Positions 1-9,712 are shown, counted from the first letter of the stretch. The stretch: DNA of 64,000 bases from Pseudomonas sp. RIT-562 (GCF_026241895.1 NZ_JAPJIV010000017.1:1-64000), one strand, 5' to 3'. Program-made: numbers and translations. Notes: generated from the letters alone by a model not told the origin.

Positions 1-101
1 TCATCGGCACTTTTTGGTATGGTGCACCTCGTTTTTCAAGGGACTGCTATCAAGGCCTATGGACCGGCACTTCTTTTCAAATCCATAGAGCTCCTGCAGA
101 A

Positions 102-1994
102 ATGCCCGAACCGATACCGATCAAAGACCACGAAAAAGAGACGCGCCTGGTCAACAAGAGACTGCTGGCTTGCGCCTTGTTCGTTGCAGCGATCACCTGC
201 GCACTGGTGGTGCGGCTGTATGTGCTGCAAGTGCTCGAGTTCGATTACCACTCCACGATCTCGGAAAACAATCGAGTCCATGTCCTCCCGATCACGCCGA
301 CCCGTGGCTTGATCTACGACCGCAACGGCGTGGTCCTCGCGGACAATCGCCCCAGCTTCAACCTGACCATTACCCGTGAACGTGCCACAGACGTCAAAGA
401 CGAGTTGGATCAGGTGATCGACCTCCTGCACCTGCCGCCTGAAGATCGCGGGTTGTTTGACAAGGCGATGAAGCAGGCGCGGCATCCATTCGTGCCCGTC
501 ACGCTGTTCTATGAACTCACTGAAGAACAGATCGCCATCCTCGCGGTGAATGAATTCCGCTTGCCCGGCATCGATGTCGAACCACAGTTCGTTCGTCATT
601 ACCCCATGGGCGCCCATTTCGCCCACTCCATCGGCTACGTGGGACGAATCAACGAAAAGGAATCCAAGGCGCTCGACTCGGTTGAGTACCGTGGCACCCA
701 GTCGATGGGTAAAACCGGCATCGAGAAATTCTACGAGTCGCAGCTCCACGGCCACGTAGGTTACGAAGAAGTCGAAACCAATGCCCAGGGGCGAGTCTTG
801 CGGGTGCTCAAGCACACGGACCCGGTCCCCGGTAAAAACATCGTCCTGAGCCTTGACGTCAAACTGCAGGAGGCCGCCGAACAAGCGTTGGGAGATCGCC
901 GCGGTTCCGTGGTTGCGCTTGATCCGGCAACCGGCGAAGTGCTGGCCATGGTCAGCAAACCCAGCTTCGATCCCAACCTGTTTGTCACCGGCATCAGTTT
1001 CAAGGAATACGCCGCACTGCACGACTCCATCGACCGGCCGCTGTTCAACCGCGTTTTACGCGGCCTCTACGCCCCCGGTTCCACCATCAAGCCGGAAGTG
1101 GCGATCGCCGGGCTTGATGCCGGGGTAGTCACCCCCCAGACCCGCGTCTTCGACCCTGGCTACTATCAGCTCCCGGACTTCGATCACAAGTACCGCAACT
1201 GGAATCACAGCGGTGACGGCTGGGTCGACATGGACGCCGCGATCATGCGCTCCAACGATACCTACTTCTACGACCTGGCCCACAAGCTGGGCATCGATCG
1301 GCTGCACGATTACATGGCGATGTTCGGACTTGGCGAAAAGGTCTCGCTGGACATGTTCGAGGAGTCGGCCGGGCTGATGCCTTCCCAAGCCTGGAAGCGC
1401 GCCACGCGACGCCAGCCCTGGTTCCCGGGAGAAACAGTGATCCTCGGCATCGGCCAGGGCTACATGCAGGTCACGCCGCTGCAACTGGCCCAGGCCACTG
1501 CGCTGATCGCCAACAAAGGGGTGTGGAATCGCCCGCATCTGGCACGAACCGTGGACGGTGTTGCCCCTGTAGACGAACACCCGATGCCGAATATCCTGCT
1601 CAAGGATCCCAAGGACTGGGAGCAGGTCAACCACGGCATGCAGATGGTCATGCACGATGCGCGAGGCATTGCCCGGGCAGCTGCTGCCGGTGCGCAATAC
1701 CGCATCGCCGGCAAGAGCGGCACGGCGCAGGTGGTCGCGATCAAACAGGGCGAGCGCTACAACCGGGCGAAGACCCTTGAACGCAATCGCGACAATGCCT
1801 TGTTCGTCGGCTTTGCACCGGCGGAACACCCGAAGATCGTCATCTCGGTGATGATCGAGAATGGCGAGGCGGGTGGGCGAGTTGCCGGTCCCGTGGTGCG
1901 CCAGATCATGGACGCCTGGCTGCTCGATCAGGACGGCCATCTGAAGCCGCAATACGCAACGCCGAGCAAAGTCCCAAGCGATCCTCATGTCTGA
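102..1994 (+). CDS. mrdA: Penicillin-binding protein 2, class B transpeptidase (mrdA type)
   Basis: This is a 630-residue peptidoglycan D,D-transpeptidase, which crosslinks the cell wall during side-wall elongation. An N-terminal membrane anchor lies at about residues 20-42, so the bulk of the protein is periplasmic. A dimerisation region follows (about 60-240), then the transpeptidase domain. All three active-site motifs are present: STIK with the nucleophile Ser327, SND at 384-386, and KSGT at 538-541. Length is normal for PBP2. The gene stands alone: no rodA is next to it, and the next gene downstream belongs to amine catabolism. Elongasome mrdA usually sits beside rodA, so this may be an extra PBP2 paralogue; that is inference. 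Family assignment is secure. Confidence 0.9.
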   Translation: MPEPIPIKDHEKETRLVNKRLLACALFVAAITCALVVRLYVLQVLEFDYHSTISENNRVHVLPITPTRGLIYDRNGVVLADNRPSFNLTITRERATDVKDELDQVIDLLHLPPEDRGLFDKAMKQARHPFVPVTLFYELTEEQIAILAVNEFRLPGIDVEPQFVRHYPMGAHFAHSIGYVGRINEKESKALDSVEYRGTQSMGKTGIEKFYESQLHGHVGYEEVETNAQGRVLRVLKHTDPVPGKNIVLSLDVKLQEAAEQALGDRRGSVVALDPATGEVLAMVSKPSFDPNLFVTGISFKEYAALHDSIDRPLFNRVLRGLYAPGSTIKPEVAIAGLDAGVVTPQTRVFDPGYYQLPDFDHKYRNWNHSGDGWVDMDAAIMRSNDTYFYDLAHKLGIDRLHDYMAMFGLGEKVSLDMFEESAGLMPSQAWKRATRRQPWFPGETVILGIGQGYMQVTPLQLAQATALIANKGVWNRPHLARTVDGVAPVDEHPMPNILLKDPKDWEQVNHGMQMVMHDARGIARAAAAGAQYRIAGKSGTAQVVAIKQGERYNRAKTLERNRDNALFVGFAPAEHPKIVISVMIENGEAGGRVAGPVVRQIMDAWLLDQDGHLKPQYATPSKVPSDPHV

Positions 1995-2020
1995 CTTGCA
2001 AGCGCCATAAGGCACTTGCC

Positions 2021-2059
2021 AGCGCCCTGACGTTAACGTAAAGATGACGTCAGGGCGCT
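2021..2059. other. Strong stem-loop between mrdA and the regulator gene
   Basis: A 12-bp perfect inverted repeat (AGCGCCCTGACG and its complement) has a 15-base loop. It lies just after mrdA. No clear T-tract follows, so it may slow transcription or stabilise the mRNA end without being a classic intrinsic terminator. Confidence 0.5.
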
Positions 2060-2101
2060 GAACTGAAAAAAGGCGCAAAGCGGACCGAATCGGAGCGCTT
2101 G

Positions 2102-4006
2102 ATGACGCTAATAAAAACAACATCTCCCAAGCTGCATCGCGAAGCCCGGCTCGCCCGGGAGAAACTGCATCTTGAAGGCGAAGTACCGGATGGCGTGTTG
2201 CGTGCCGAGATCGATGCATCCTGGCGCCGCAGCCTGGGCCATGGCGTGCATTTTAATGCCAAGCATGAGCTTGCGCTCGAATCGAGCGCCAGCCTCGACG
2301 TGCTGCTGGCCAGCAACCGCTTGCTGATCGATGCTGCGCTGCCGGCCATTGATTACCTGGCCGAACGCCAAGGCAAGGAAGGGCTGATCATCCTGGCCAA
2401 TTCCGACGCGACCATCCTCGCCGTCGAAGGCCGCGCCGATCGCTTGAAGGGCAGCGGCCTGCAGGACATCACCCTGGGCGCCTGCTGGAGCGAAGCCGCC
2501 CGCGGCACCAATGCGCTGGGCACAGCCCTGGTTGAAGCCCGGCCGACGATGATCGACTGCGGTGAACACTACCTCGATCGACTGACTGATTTTTCCTGTA
2601 CCTCGGTGCCCATTCACTGCCCGCAAGGCGACATCCTCGGCGTGCTCGACCTCACCCGCGAAGGTCCGTTGGGCCGGGTTCACGACAGCACCGCACTGCT
2701 GGCAATGGCCGTCAGCCAGATCGAAAGCCGAGTATTCAACGCCAGCTACCCGGACGAAATAGTCCTGGCGTTCCACAGCCGGCGCCAGTACCTCGAATCC
2801 CCGTGGCAAGGCCTGCTGGCCGTCAGTCTGGGTGGGCAAATCCTCGCGGTCAGTGCCCAGGCCTGCCAGTTGCTGCATGCCGACCGCTCGGCCCTGGTGG
2901 GTCGTCGCTGCGAAGAATTTCTTGGAGTGGACGGCCTGCAACTGTTGTCCCGTTTGCACCAGGGTGGTGTCGGAAGCTTGCAGACCGCCAAGGGTGAATT
3001 TTTCTATAAAACCCTGCGCGCTCCGCAACGTTCAATCAACGTCAGCACACCTGCGCGCAGCACGCCCAAGACTGCCAAGTCACAACCGGATCTGGACGCC
3101 TTGGCCGGCAGCAATACGCGTTATGCCCGGGCCCTGCGCATGGCTCGACAGGGCCTGGCCAATGAGCTTCCAGTCTTGCTGCTGGGCGAAACCGGCACCG
3201 GCAAGGAAGTCATCGCCCGGGCTTTGCACATGGCTGGAAGTCGATGCGACAAACCCTTCGTGGCGGTCAATTGCGCGGCGATTCCCGAAGGCCTGATCGA
3301 GTCGGAATTGTTCGGCTACCGTGAAGGCGCATTCACCGGCTCACGTCGCGGCGGCATGATCGGGCGCCTGCAGCAGGCCCACGGCGGTACGCTGTTTCTC
3401 GACGAAATCGGCGACATGCCGCTGGCCCTGCAAGCCCGTCTGCTGCGTGTGCTGCAGGACCGCAAGGTAGCGCCGCTAGGCGCTGGTGAAGAACAGGACA
3501 TCGACGTCGCGCTGATCTGCGCGACGCACCGTGACCTCAAGCGTCTGGTGGAAGAAAAGCACTTTCGCGAAGACTTGTTCTACCGGGTCAACGGCATCAG
3601 CGTCATGCTCCCCGCCTTGCGTGAGCGGGAGGATTTCAGCGCGCTGGTCGAGCGCCTGCTGAGCAAACTCGACGCCCCCGGCATGGTCTTGCATGACGAC
3701 CTGATTCGCTTGCTCGCCGGGTATCACTGGCCGGGAAACATTCGCCAGCTGGAGATGGTCCTGCGCACGGCATTGGCCATGCGCGAAACGGGCGACAGCG
3801 TACTCACCCTCGACCACTTGCCCGACAGCATGCTCGATGAATTGAGCGCCAGCGAGCGGCCGGCCTCGGGGAGTATTCGCCAAAACGAACTGGAGTTGAT
3901 TCGCCAGTCCCTGGATCAGCACCAGGGCAACGTCTCGGCGGCAGCGGACGCCCTGGGCATCAGCCGCGCGACCCTGTATCGCAAGCTCAAACAGTTGCGC
4001 CCGTGA
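2102..4006 (+). CDS. Sigma-54-dependent activator, AcoR/QhpR-like
   Basis: This is a 634-residue bacterial enhancer-binding protein. The N-terminal half (about 60-220) is a GAF-like sensor with the AcoR-type run WSEAARGTNALGT. The central AAA+ domain carries Walker A GETGTGKE at 362-369, the sigma-54 contact loop GAFTG, and Walker B (TLFLDEIGD). A Fis-type helix-turn-helix ends the protein (SAAADALGISRATLYRKL). The ATG at 2102 is preferred over the TTG one codon upstream; CGGAG lies before it. Its stop overlaps the qhpF start, so it is coupled to the amine dehydrogenase maturation genes and is probably their regulator. Paracoccus uses an AraC-type QhpR instead, so this is a functional parallel and not the same family. 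A sigma-54 promoter at 9325-9339 supports the role. Confidence 0.88.
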   Translation: MTLIKTTSPKLHREARLAREKLHLEGEVPDGVLRAEIDASWRRSLGHGVHFNAKHELALESSASLDVLLASNRLLIDAALPAIDYLAERQGKEGLIILANSDATILAVEGRADRLKGSGLQDITLGACWSEAARGTNALGTALVEARPTMIDCGEHYLDRLTDFSCTSVPIHCPQGDILGVLDLTREGPLGRVHDSTALLAMAVSQIESRVFNASYPDEIVLAFHSRRQYLESPWQGLLAVSLGGQILAVSAQACQLLHADRSALVGRRCEEFLGVDGLQLLSRLHQGGVGSLQTAKGEFFYKTLRAPQRSINVSTPARSTPKTAKSQPDLDALAGSNTRYARALRMARQGLANELPVLLLGETGTGKEVIARALHMAGSRCDKPFVAVNCAAIPEGLIESELFGYREGAFTGSRRGGMIGRLQQAHGGTLFLDEIGDMPLALQARLLRVLQDRKVAPLGAGEEQDIDVALICATHRDLKRLVEEKHFREDLFYRVNGISVMLPALREREDFSALVERLLSKLDAPGMVLHDDLIRLLAGYHWPGNIRQLEMVLRTALAMRETGDSVLTLDHLPDSMLDELSASERPASGSIRQNELELIRQSLDQHQGNVSAAADALGISRATLYRKLKQLRP

Positions 4007-5724
4007 TGCAGCGCCTGATCGTGCGGCTGATCGACAGCCCCAACCCCGAAGCCCTGCAAACCGCCCTGCGTTGGCTCTACAGTTTTGTTCGCCCCCACCG
4101 CCTGGCCATCGCCGGCTTGCTTGGCCTGTCAGTGTGCGCCTCGTTGCTGGTACTGGTGCAGCCGTGGCTGACCAAACTGCTGATCGACGATGGACTGCTG
4201 GCCCGGGATTTCTCCATGTTGGTGCTGATCGCGGGTCTGATGATCGTCGCCGGGTTGCTGGGGACGGCACTTTCGGGGATCAACCGCTACCTGCACACGC
4301 GGTTGTCCGGGCGGATTCTATTTGCCCTGCGCGATGACCTGTATCGGCATTTGCAGACCCTCTCGCCAAGCTTCTACGGCCAGCGGCGCATCGGCGACCT
4401 GATGTCGCGCCTTGACGGAGATGTCGCGGAGATCCAGCGCTTCGCTGTCGACTCGTTGTTCTCGGCGGTGTCGAGTGTGATCGGTCTCGTGTGCGCCGTG
4501 GCCATGTTGTTGACTCTGTCGTGGAAGCTTTCGCTGCTGGCGTTGGTGCTGATTCCCCTGGACGTGCTCTGGTTACGCTGGATGCGGCGCAAGGTCGAAC
4601 GTGATGTACGGCAACTGCGCGAGCGTTCGGCGGACATGTCTTCATTCATGGTCGAAACGCTGCCGGTCATGAAGTTCATCCAGTCTGCAGGCCAGCAACA
4701 GCGCGAGTCCCGTCGCCTGGAAACGCTCGGCCAGGGCTACATGAGCCAGTTGCTGCGCCTGCAAGTCACCGAGTTCTTCACCCAGGCGGTGCCCGGAACC
4801 CTGACTTCACTGTCTCGCGCCTGTGCATTTCTGATTGGTGGTTATTGGGTGGTCCAGGGTACCTGGCAGCTGGGCGCACTGATCGCGTTTTCCACCTATC
4901 TGGGCATGGCGGTCGGTCCCGTGCAAAGCCTGCTTGGCCTGTACGTCGCGATTCAACGCATGACCGTCAGCCTTGGACGGGTGATGGAATTGCGCGGCGA
5001 ACAACCCACTGTCCTCACTCCGGTTGCACCAAAGCCGATGCCGGCCTGCGGCGATCTGCGTTTTGACAACGTGCACTTCACTTACCCGGGGCGGCCGTCG
5101 ACCTTGCGCGGCATCGAGGCCTGCATTCCCTACGGCCTCAAAGTCGCCCTGGGCGGTGGGTCAGGCGTGGGCAAATCGACCCTCATCGACCTGCTGCAGC
5201 GGCATCACGACCCACAGGCTGGCCGGGTGCTGCTGGGGGAGGTCGACTTGCGCGAACTGGACCTGTTCCAGCTGCGCCGGCGCATTGCCGTGGTCAGCCA
5301 GGATATCGTGCTGTTTCGCGGCAGCCTCGCCGACAACCTGGCGTACGCAGTGCCGGACGCCAGTCGCGAAGCGATCGCCGAAGTGGCCCGCCTGGCACAG
5401 CTCGACAGCCTGATCGCCGCCTTGCCCGAAGGCCTCGACAGTCCCTTGGGCGAACGCGGCCAGCAATTGTCCGGTGGGCAAAAACAGCGCATCGCCATTG
5501 CCCGCGCTTTGTTGCAGGACCCGCTGATCCTGGTGCTGGACGAAGCGACCTCGGCGGTGGATGAAGCCACCGAGCGCGAGGTCATCGAAGCCATCGACCG
5601 GCTGTTTGCCGGGCGCACGCGCATCCTCATCAGCCATCGCCCATCAACCCTGGCCGATGCCGATCTGCGCTTCGAACTGCTGGACGGCGTGCTGAAGTCG
5701 AAACCGGTGCCACATGAAGCCTGA
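4006..5724 (+). CDS. qhpF: ABC transporter, permease-ATPase fusion (QhpF-like)
   Basis: This 572-residue half-transporter has an N-terminal six-helix membrane domain (about 35-320) and a C-terminal ATPase. The ATPase has Walker A (GGSGVGKST), the signature LSGGQ and Walker B (LVLDEATSAVD). In Paracoccus the matching exporter QhpF moves the crosslinked small subunit QhpC to the periplasm; the same job is inferred here from its place between the regulator and qhpE. The start overlaps the regulator stop (TGATG), and the end overlaps qhpE by 11 bases, so translation is coupled. General ABC exporter sequence alone would not tell the substrate; the neighbours do. Confidence 0.85.
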   Translation: MQRLIVRLIDSPNPEALQTALRWLYSFVRPHRLAIAGLLGLSVCASLLVLVQPWLTKLLIDDGLLARDFSMLVLIAGLMIVAGLLGTALSGINRYLHTRLSGRILFALRDDLYRHLQTLSPSFYGQRRIGDLMSRLDGDVAEIQRFAVDSLFSAVSSVIGLVCAVAMLLTLSWKLSLLALVLIPLDVLWLRWMRRKVERDVRQLRERSADMSSFMVETLPVMKFIQSAGQQQRESRRLETLGQGYMSQLLRLQVTEFFTQAVPGTLTSLSRACAFLIGGYWVVQGTWQLGALIAFSTYLGMAVGPVQSLLGLYVAIQRMTVSLGRVMELRGEQPTVLTPVAPKPMPACGDLRFDNVHFTYPGRPSTLRGIEACIPYGLKVALGGGSGVGKSTLIDLLQRHHDPQAGRVLLGEVDLRELDLFQLRRRIAVVSQDIVLFRGSLADNLAYAVPDASREAIAEVARLAQLDSLIAALPEGLDSPLGERGQQLSGGQKQRIAIARALLQDPLILVLDEATSAVDEATEREVIEAIDRLFAGRTRILISHRPSTLADADLRFELLDGVLKSKPVPHEA

Positions 5725-6391
5725 GCTGCGGATCGGCGTGGTCGACAGCGGGCATTCGGCGGCACAGCGGGCGCAGGTGATTGCCGGACGGCGCTTTTCG
5801 CTGCTCGACGATGCGCTGGTCGAGGGCGAACTACGCGACGATGCCCTGGGGCATGGCAGCGCAGTCGTGGAGGCCATCGGCCGCCGCGCACCGTCGGCAG
5901 TGTTCTGTGTGGCCCAGGTGTTCGACCAGCGCGGAGTCACCAGCGCCTTGCAGATCGCCACCGCCATTGACTGGCTGGTCGAGCAGGACGTGCGATTGAT
6001 CAACCTGAGCCTGGGTCTGCGCCAGGACCGCAGCCTGCTACGCCAGGCCTGCACTGCGGCGGTTGGGCGCGGTATTTTGCTCTGCGCGTCCAGCCCGGCC
6101 CAGGGCGAGGGCGTGTTTCCGGCGAATTATCCGCAGGTGTTGCGAGTGACGGGCGATGCGCGCTGTGCCGAGCAGCAGTGGTCCTGGCTCGATAGTGCCA
6201 AGGCGGATTTCGCCGCCTGTGTGCACGGCACTTACCCGGGGCAATCCGGCGCCAGCCTGGGATGTGCGGCATTGAGCGGGCACATTGCCGGGTATCTGCA
6301 GCAGCAGCCCCAGGCCAGTAACCGGCAGGTTGTCCAGTGGCTGCAAGACAACGCCCGGTATCGTGGCCCTGAACGGCGCGGCAGGGCATGA
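5714..6391 (+). CDS. qhpE: Subtilisin-like maturation protease (QhpE)
   Basis: This is a compact 225-residue subtilase without a signal peptide, so it is cytoplasmic. The catalytic triad is visible as Asp11 (VVDSG), His47 (GHGS) and Ser181 (SGAS). It is shorter than secreted subtilisins, as expected for QhpE. QhpE of Paracoccus cuts the leader from QhpC after the radical SAM crosslinks are made; the leader predicted here is the first 28 residues of the product of 12808-13131. It overlaps qhpF by 11 bases and qhpG by 4 bases (ATGA), so the three form one translation-coupled block. Confidence 0.87.
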   Translation: MKPELRIGVVDSGHSAAQRAQVIAGRRFSLLDDALVEGELRDDALGHGSAVVEAIGRRAPSAVFCVAQVFDQRGVTSALQIATAIDWLVEQDVRLINLSLGLRQDRSLLRQACTAAVGRGILLCASSPAQGEGVFPANYPQVLRVTGDARCAEQQWSWLDSAKADFAACVHGTYPGQSGASLGCAALSGHIAGYLQQQPQASNRQVVQWLQDNARYRGPERRGRA

Positions 6392-7683
6392 ACGCGATCG
6401 TCGTGCTCGGCGCCGGGCCGGCGGGGGCCGCCGTGGCACTGGGGCTGCGCCGCCTCGGTTATCCGGTAACCCTGGTCAGTGAATGGCGACGTTTCGCGGC
6501 GTTGGAAGGCGTGTCCACCAGGGTGCTCGACGCTTTGCGTGGCGCGGGGCTGCAGCGGGCCCTGGTCGAGGCGGCTTTACCCTCCCAGCGGCAGGTATCG
6601 TGGAACGGCGAGCAACATGCGCAGAACATCGAGTTTCTCTTGGACCGTCCAGCCTTCGATCGCGGATTGCGCGAAGACTTGCGCTTCGGCGGAGTCGAGC
6701 TGATCGAGGGGCGGGTGCTGACAGTGCAGTCATCGACCAGCGGACATCGAATCGAGATTGCAGGACGCGAGGCATTGGTTGCCGACTTCCTGGTGGAAGC
6801 CCGCGGACGTCAGGCGCCAGCCCTGGGCAAGGGGCTGCGCGGTCCCGAGACAGTCAGCCTGCTTAACCGCTGGCAGGACGCGCCGGGTCAAACCGCCAGC
6901 GCTGTGGAAAGCCTCAGGGATGGCTGGGCCTGGATGGCGCGGCGGGTGGACGGTCAGTGTTACTGGCAATGGACGGTTGACGTCGCCAGTGCCAATTTGC
7001 CGATCAAGGCGCAGTTGCTCGATTACTGTCGGCAAGTGCGTGAATCTTCAGAATTGGCCAAGGGTTTTTTCGGCTCCGGGCCGCAGCTCGATCTGCAGCT
7101 GCACGCGCGCAGCAGCACCGCGATTCTCAGCCCGCAGGCGTGTGGCGATAACTGGATACGCGTGGGTGATGCGGCGATGGCGGTGGATCCGTTGTCGGGC
7201 AACGGGATTTTTCAGTCGCTGTCCTCGGCTTTGCAAGCGCCGACGGTGATCAACACGCTGCTGCGCAAATCCGAGCGGGCAGCGCTGGCCCAGCAGTTTC
7301 ATCAGCAGCGGGTAGAGCAGTTGTTCCTGCGCTTTGCGCGAATCGGCCGGGATTTTTACGCCGATGAGCAACGCTGGCTGGACCAGCCATTCTGGCAGGC
7401 ACGGCGCGCTTGGCCAGATGCGCAGGTGGCTCATGCGCAGGCGGATTTCAGGGCGCTGAAAATTGCGCGTGCGCCGGTGCTCAAGGATGGTTTTGTCGAT
7501 GAGGCCGAGGTAGTGATCACGCCAGATCAGCCGTTGGGGATCTGGCATGTGCAGGGGGTTGAGCTGGCGCCGTTGCTGCGCCGATTGTGGGTCGAGCCAG
7601 CCGGGCAGGCGCTGGCGGGGTTGTCGGCGGAGCAGGGGCGGGTGGTGCGCGGATGGTTATTGGCCCAGGGCTTCAAGCCCTAA
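6388..7683 (+). CDS. qhpG: FAD-dependent monooxygenase (QhpG)
   Basis: This 431-residue flavoprotein has an N-terminal Rossmann FAD motif (GAGPAGAAVALG) and the downstream flavin motif GDAAMAVDPLSGNG typical of the tryptophan halogenase and hydroxylase families. In the characterised system QhpG dihydroxylates the tryptophan of QhpC that becomes cysteine tryptophylquinone. No lysine-based halogenase signature was seen. It is the last gene of the regulator-qhpF-qhpE-qhpG block and is followed by a REPIN. Function is by family plus context. Confidence 0.85.
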   Translation: MNAIVVLGAGPAGAAVALGLRRLGYPVTLVSEWRRFAALEGVSTRVLDALRGAGLQRALVEAALPSQRQVSWNGEQHAQNIEFLLDRPAFDRGLREDLRFGGVELIEGRVLTVQSSTSGHRIEIAGREALVADFLVEARGRQAPALGKGLRGPETVSLLNRWQDAPGQTASAVESLRDGWAWMARRVDGQCYWQWTVDVASANLPIKAQLLDYCRQVRESSELAKGFFGSGPQLDLQLHARSSTAILSPQACGDNWIRVGDAAMAVDPLSGNGIFQSLSSALQAPTVINTLLRKSERAALAQQFHQQRVEQLFLRFARIGRDFYADEQRWLDQPFWQARRAWPDAQVAHAQADFRALKIARAPVLKDGFVDEAEVVITPDQPLGIWHVQGVELAPLLRRLWVEPAGQALAGLSAEQGRVVRGWLLAQGFKP

Positions 7684-7700
7684 TATTGGCGGTGCCCTCG

Positions 7701-7781
7701 CTGGCCTCTTCGCGAGCGAGCCCGCTCCCACAGGGAGAATGCATTCCAATGTGGGAGCGGGCTTGCTCGCGAAGAGGCCAG
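7701..7781. repeat. REPIN between qhpG and the aldehyde dehydrogenase
   Basis: Two inverted REP cores (CTTCGCGAGCGAGCCCGCTC and its near complement) face each other across a short spacer between two convergent genes. They could form a long hairpin that acts on both 3' ends. Confidence 0.8.
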
Positions 7782-7796
7782 ACAGGCCACCACAAA

Positions 7797-9287
7797 TCAA
7801 AGCTTGATCAACACCGACTTCAACTCGGTGTAATGCTCGATCGCCGCATACCCCATCTCCCTCCCGACCCCAGACATCTTGTATCCACCAAACGGCAATG
7901 CCGGGTCCAGCGCGCTGTGGCAATTGACCCACACCGAGCCGGACTTGATCCGCGGAATCATCCGGTGCACCGCCGCCAGGTCGTTTGACCAGATGCTCGC
8001 CCCCAGGCCATAGGGACTGTCATTGGCCATGCGCAGCGCATCAGCTTCGTCATCGAATGGAATCGCCACCAGCACCGGGCCGAAAATTTCCTCCTGCACC
8101 AGTGAGTGCTGCTGATCCACGTCGACAATCACCGTCGGCTTGACGAAAAACCCCGGCCCGAACTGTTCGCCGCCGCAGGCAATCGTCGCGCCACTTTGCC
8201 GGCCTTTTTCGATGTAGCCGTACACCCGTTCCTGCTGACGTGCCGAGATCAGCGGGCCCATGTCCACCGACGGATCAAGGCCGTTGCCCAGCTTCATGCC
8301 ATTGGCAATGGCGGCGATGTCCGCCACCACGTTATCGAAGTGCTTGCGCTGCACATACAGCCGCGAGCCGGCGCAGCACACCTGGCCCTGGTTGAAAAAA
8401 ATCGCACCGGCCGCCCCGGCAGCGGCCGTCTGCAGATCGGCATCGGCCATCACGATGGTCGGTGATTTGCCGCCCAGTTCCAGGGTGACCCGGGTCATCG
8501 AGTCCATGGCAATCTTGCCGATCTGCTTGCCCACTGCGGTAGAGCCGGTGAAGGTCAGCTTGTCCACCAGCGGATTATGCGTCAGCGCTGAACCTGCGGT
8601 GATGCCGGTGCCGGTCACCACATTGAACACGCCCTCGGGGTAACCTGCCTCCAGCACCAACTCGGCGAGCTTCAGTGCGGTCAGCGGGGTTTCGTCCGCA
8701 GGCTTGAGCACGACGGTGCAGCCGGTGGCCAGGGCTGGGCCGAGTTTCCAGCAGGCCAGCAATAGCGGGAAGTTCCAGGCGACGATAGCGCCAACCACAC
8801 CCACCGCTTCGCGGCGAATGAAACTGTGGAATTGATCGTCAGGCATTAACGGCAACGACACTTCAACGCTGGACCCTTCGATCTTGGTCGCCCAGCCGGC
8901 CATGTAGCGCAGGAAGTCGATGGCCAGTTGCACGTCCATCACCTGGGCCACGGCGGCGCTCTTGCCGTTGTTCAGGCATTCCAGCTGCGCCAGCAGTTGG
9001 GCGTCTCGCTGCATCAGGTCAGCCAGCTTCCACAACAGGTTCTGCCGCTCCCGAGGGCGAGTGCGAGTCCAGGTCGAATCGTCGAAGGCATGGCGGGCAG
9101 CGAGTACGGCGCGGTCGACGTCTTCAGGCGTCGCCCGGGGCACCACGCACAACACCTCGCCAGTGGCCGGGTTGTGCAAGGGCATGGTCTGGCCGTCAGC
9201 GGCCTCGACCCAGTCACCCCCAATGAGCATGCGCGGAGTACGCTGGATGAACGCCGAAGTGGCAGGAAGCAGATCAGGAAGCGACAT
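7797..9287 (-). CDS. NAD-dependent aldehyde dehydrogenase (phenylacetaldehyde dehydrogenase-like)
   Basis: This is a 496-residue ALDH superfamily enzyme of full length. It shows the glutamate motif LELGGKS, the catalytic cysteine in NQGQVCCAGSR, the Rossmann stretch FTGSTAVGK and the C-terminal motif PFGGYKMSG. It would oxidise the aldehyde made by the amine dehydrogenase to the acid. In P. putida an enzyme of this kind (PeaE) acts on phenylacetaldehyde during 2-phenylethylamine use, and E. coli FeaB is similar. The substrate here is inferred from context. It is divergent from qhpA, and its upstream region has a near-perfect sigma-54 promoter, so the adjacent activator probably controls it. 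Confidence 0.88.
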   Translation of the reverse strand: MSLPDLLPATSAFIQRTPRMLIGGDWVEAADGQTMPLHNPATGEVLCVVPRATPEDVDRAVLAARHAFDDSTWTRTRPRERQNLLWKLADLMQRDAQLLAQLECLNNGKSAAVAQVMDVQLAIDFLRYMAGWATKIEGSSVEVSLPLMPDDQFHSFIRREAVGVVGAIVAWNFPLLLACWKLGPALATGCTVVLKPADETPLTALKLAELVLEAGYPEGVFNVVTGTGITAGSALTHNPLVDKLTFTGSTAVGKQIGKIAMDSMTRVTLELGGKSPTIVMADADLQTAAAGAAGAIFFNQGQVCCAGSRLYVQRKHFDNVVADIAAIANGMKLGNGLDPSVDMGPLISARQQERVYGYIEKGRQSGATIACGGEQFGPGFFVKPTVIVDVDQQHSLVQEEIFGPVLVAIPFDDEADALRMANDSPYGLGASIWSNDLAAVHRMIPRIKSGSVWVNCHSALDPALPFGGYKMSGVGREMGYAAIEHYTELKSVLIKL

Positions 9288-9324
9288 GATGAAACCTCGT
9301 CTTGTTCGTGTGGCGAGGTCCTTC

Positions 9325-9339
9325 GCAACGGTTGTGCCA
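9325..9339 (-). promoter_or_regulatory. Sigma-54 promoter of the aldehyde dehydrogenase gene
   Basis: On the minus strand the sequence reads TGGCAC-AACCG-TTGC, matching the -24/-12 consensus TGGCAC-N5-TTGC exactly. It lies 38 bases upstream of the ATG at 9287. A sigma-54 activator gene is in the same cluster. Confidence 0.85.
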
Positions 9340-9712
9340 GCTGTGCCTGTCTGGGTGAAAGGCCTGATTCAGTGCGGGTTGTTGGTTATTTACCAGTCCC
9401 CGCGAGGAGCGCTGGCGTCGCAAATTGCGACGCGGTGAGACATTCGAAGACTTTTGATCCTGGTTCTATGCTTGTCTCAGAGTGCAACAGATGTCTCGAT
9501 ATTAGACGCAGGCCAGCCGGTTCAGCAGTCGCCAATCAGCCGATATTTCCCATAACCATTTGATAAAAAACACTATTCATAAGCTGGCACGCTCCGTGTA
9601 TTGCTCATCGCAGACGTTTCTCCTGCCCCCGAACGCGCTCAGCGCCGACGGCAGAAACCATAAAAACGATAAGCCACAAAAATAAGAAAGCACCGTGCGA
9701 GGTTCGACGTTG
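9340..9712. promoter_or_regulatory. Divergent control region between ALDH and qhpA
   Basis: This spacer has no gene. It contains a perfect 19-bp palindrome at 9415-9433 (GCGTCGCAA-A-TTGCGACGC), a good candidate for the enhancer site of the sigma-54 activator. At 9585-9600 there is a possible -24/-12 element for qhpA (TGGCAC-N5-GTGTA), whose -24 half is perfect and whose -12 half is degraded. GAGACA/TGTCTC words occur near 9437, 9474 and 9492. The right end is AT-rich up to the qhpA start. Confidence 0.6.

Noticed and set aside
9491..9545. Possible sigma-54 element with GG-N10-GC near 9519
   Set aside because: Only the GG and GC pairs fit; the rest of the -24/-12 sequence does not. The element at 9585 is a better, though still imperfect, candidate.
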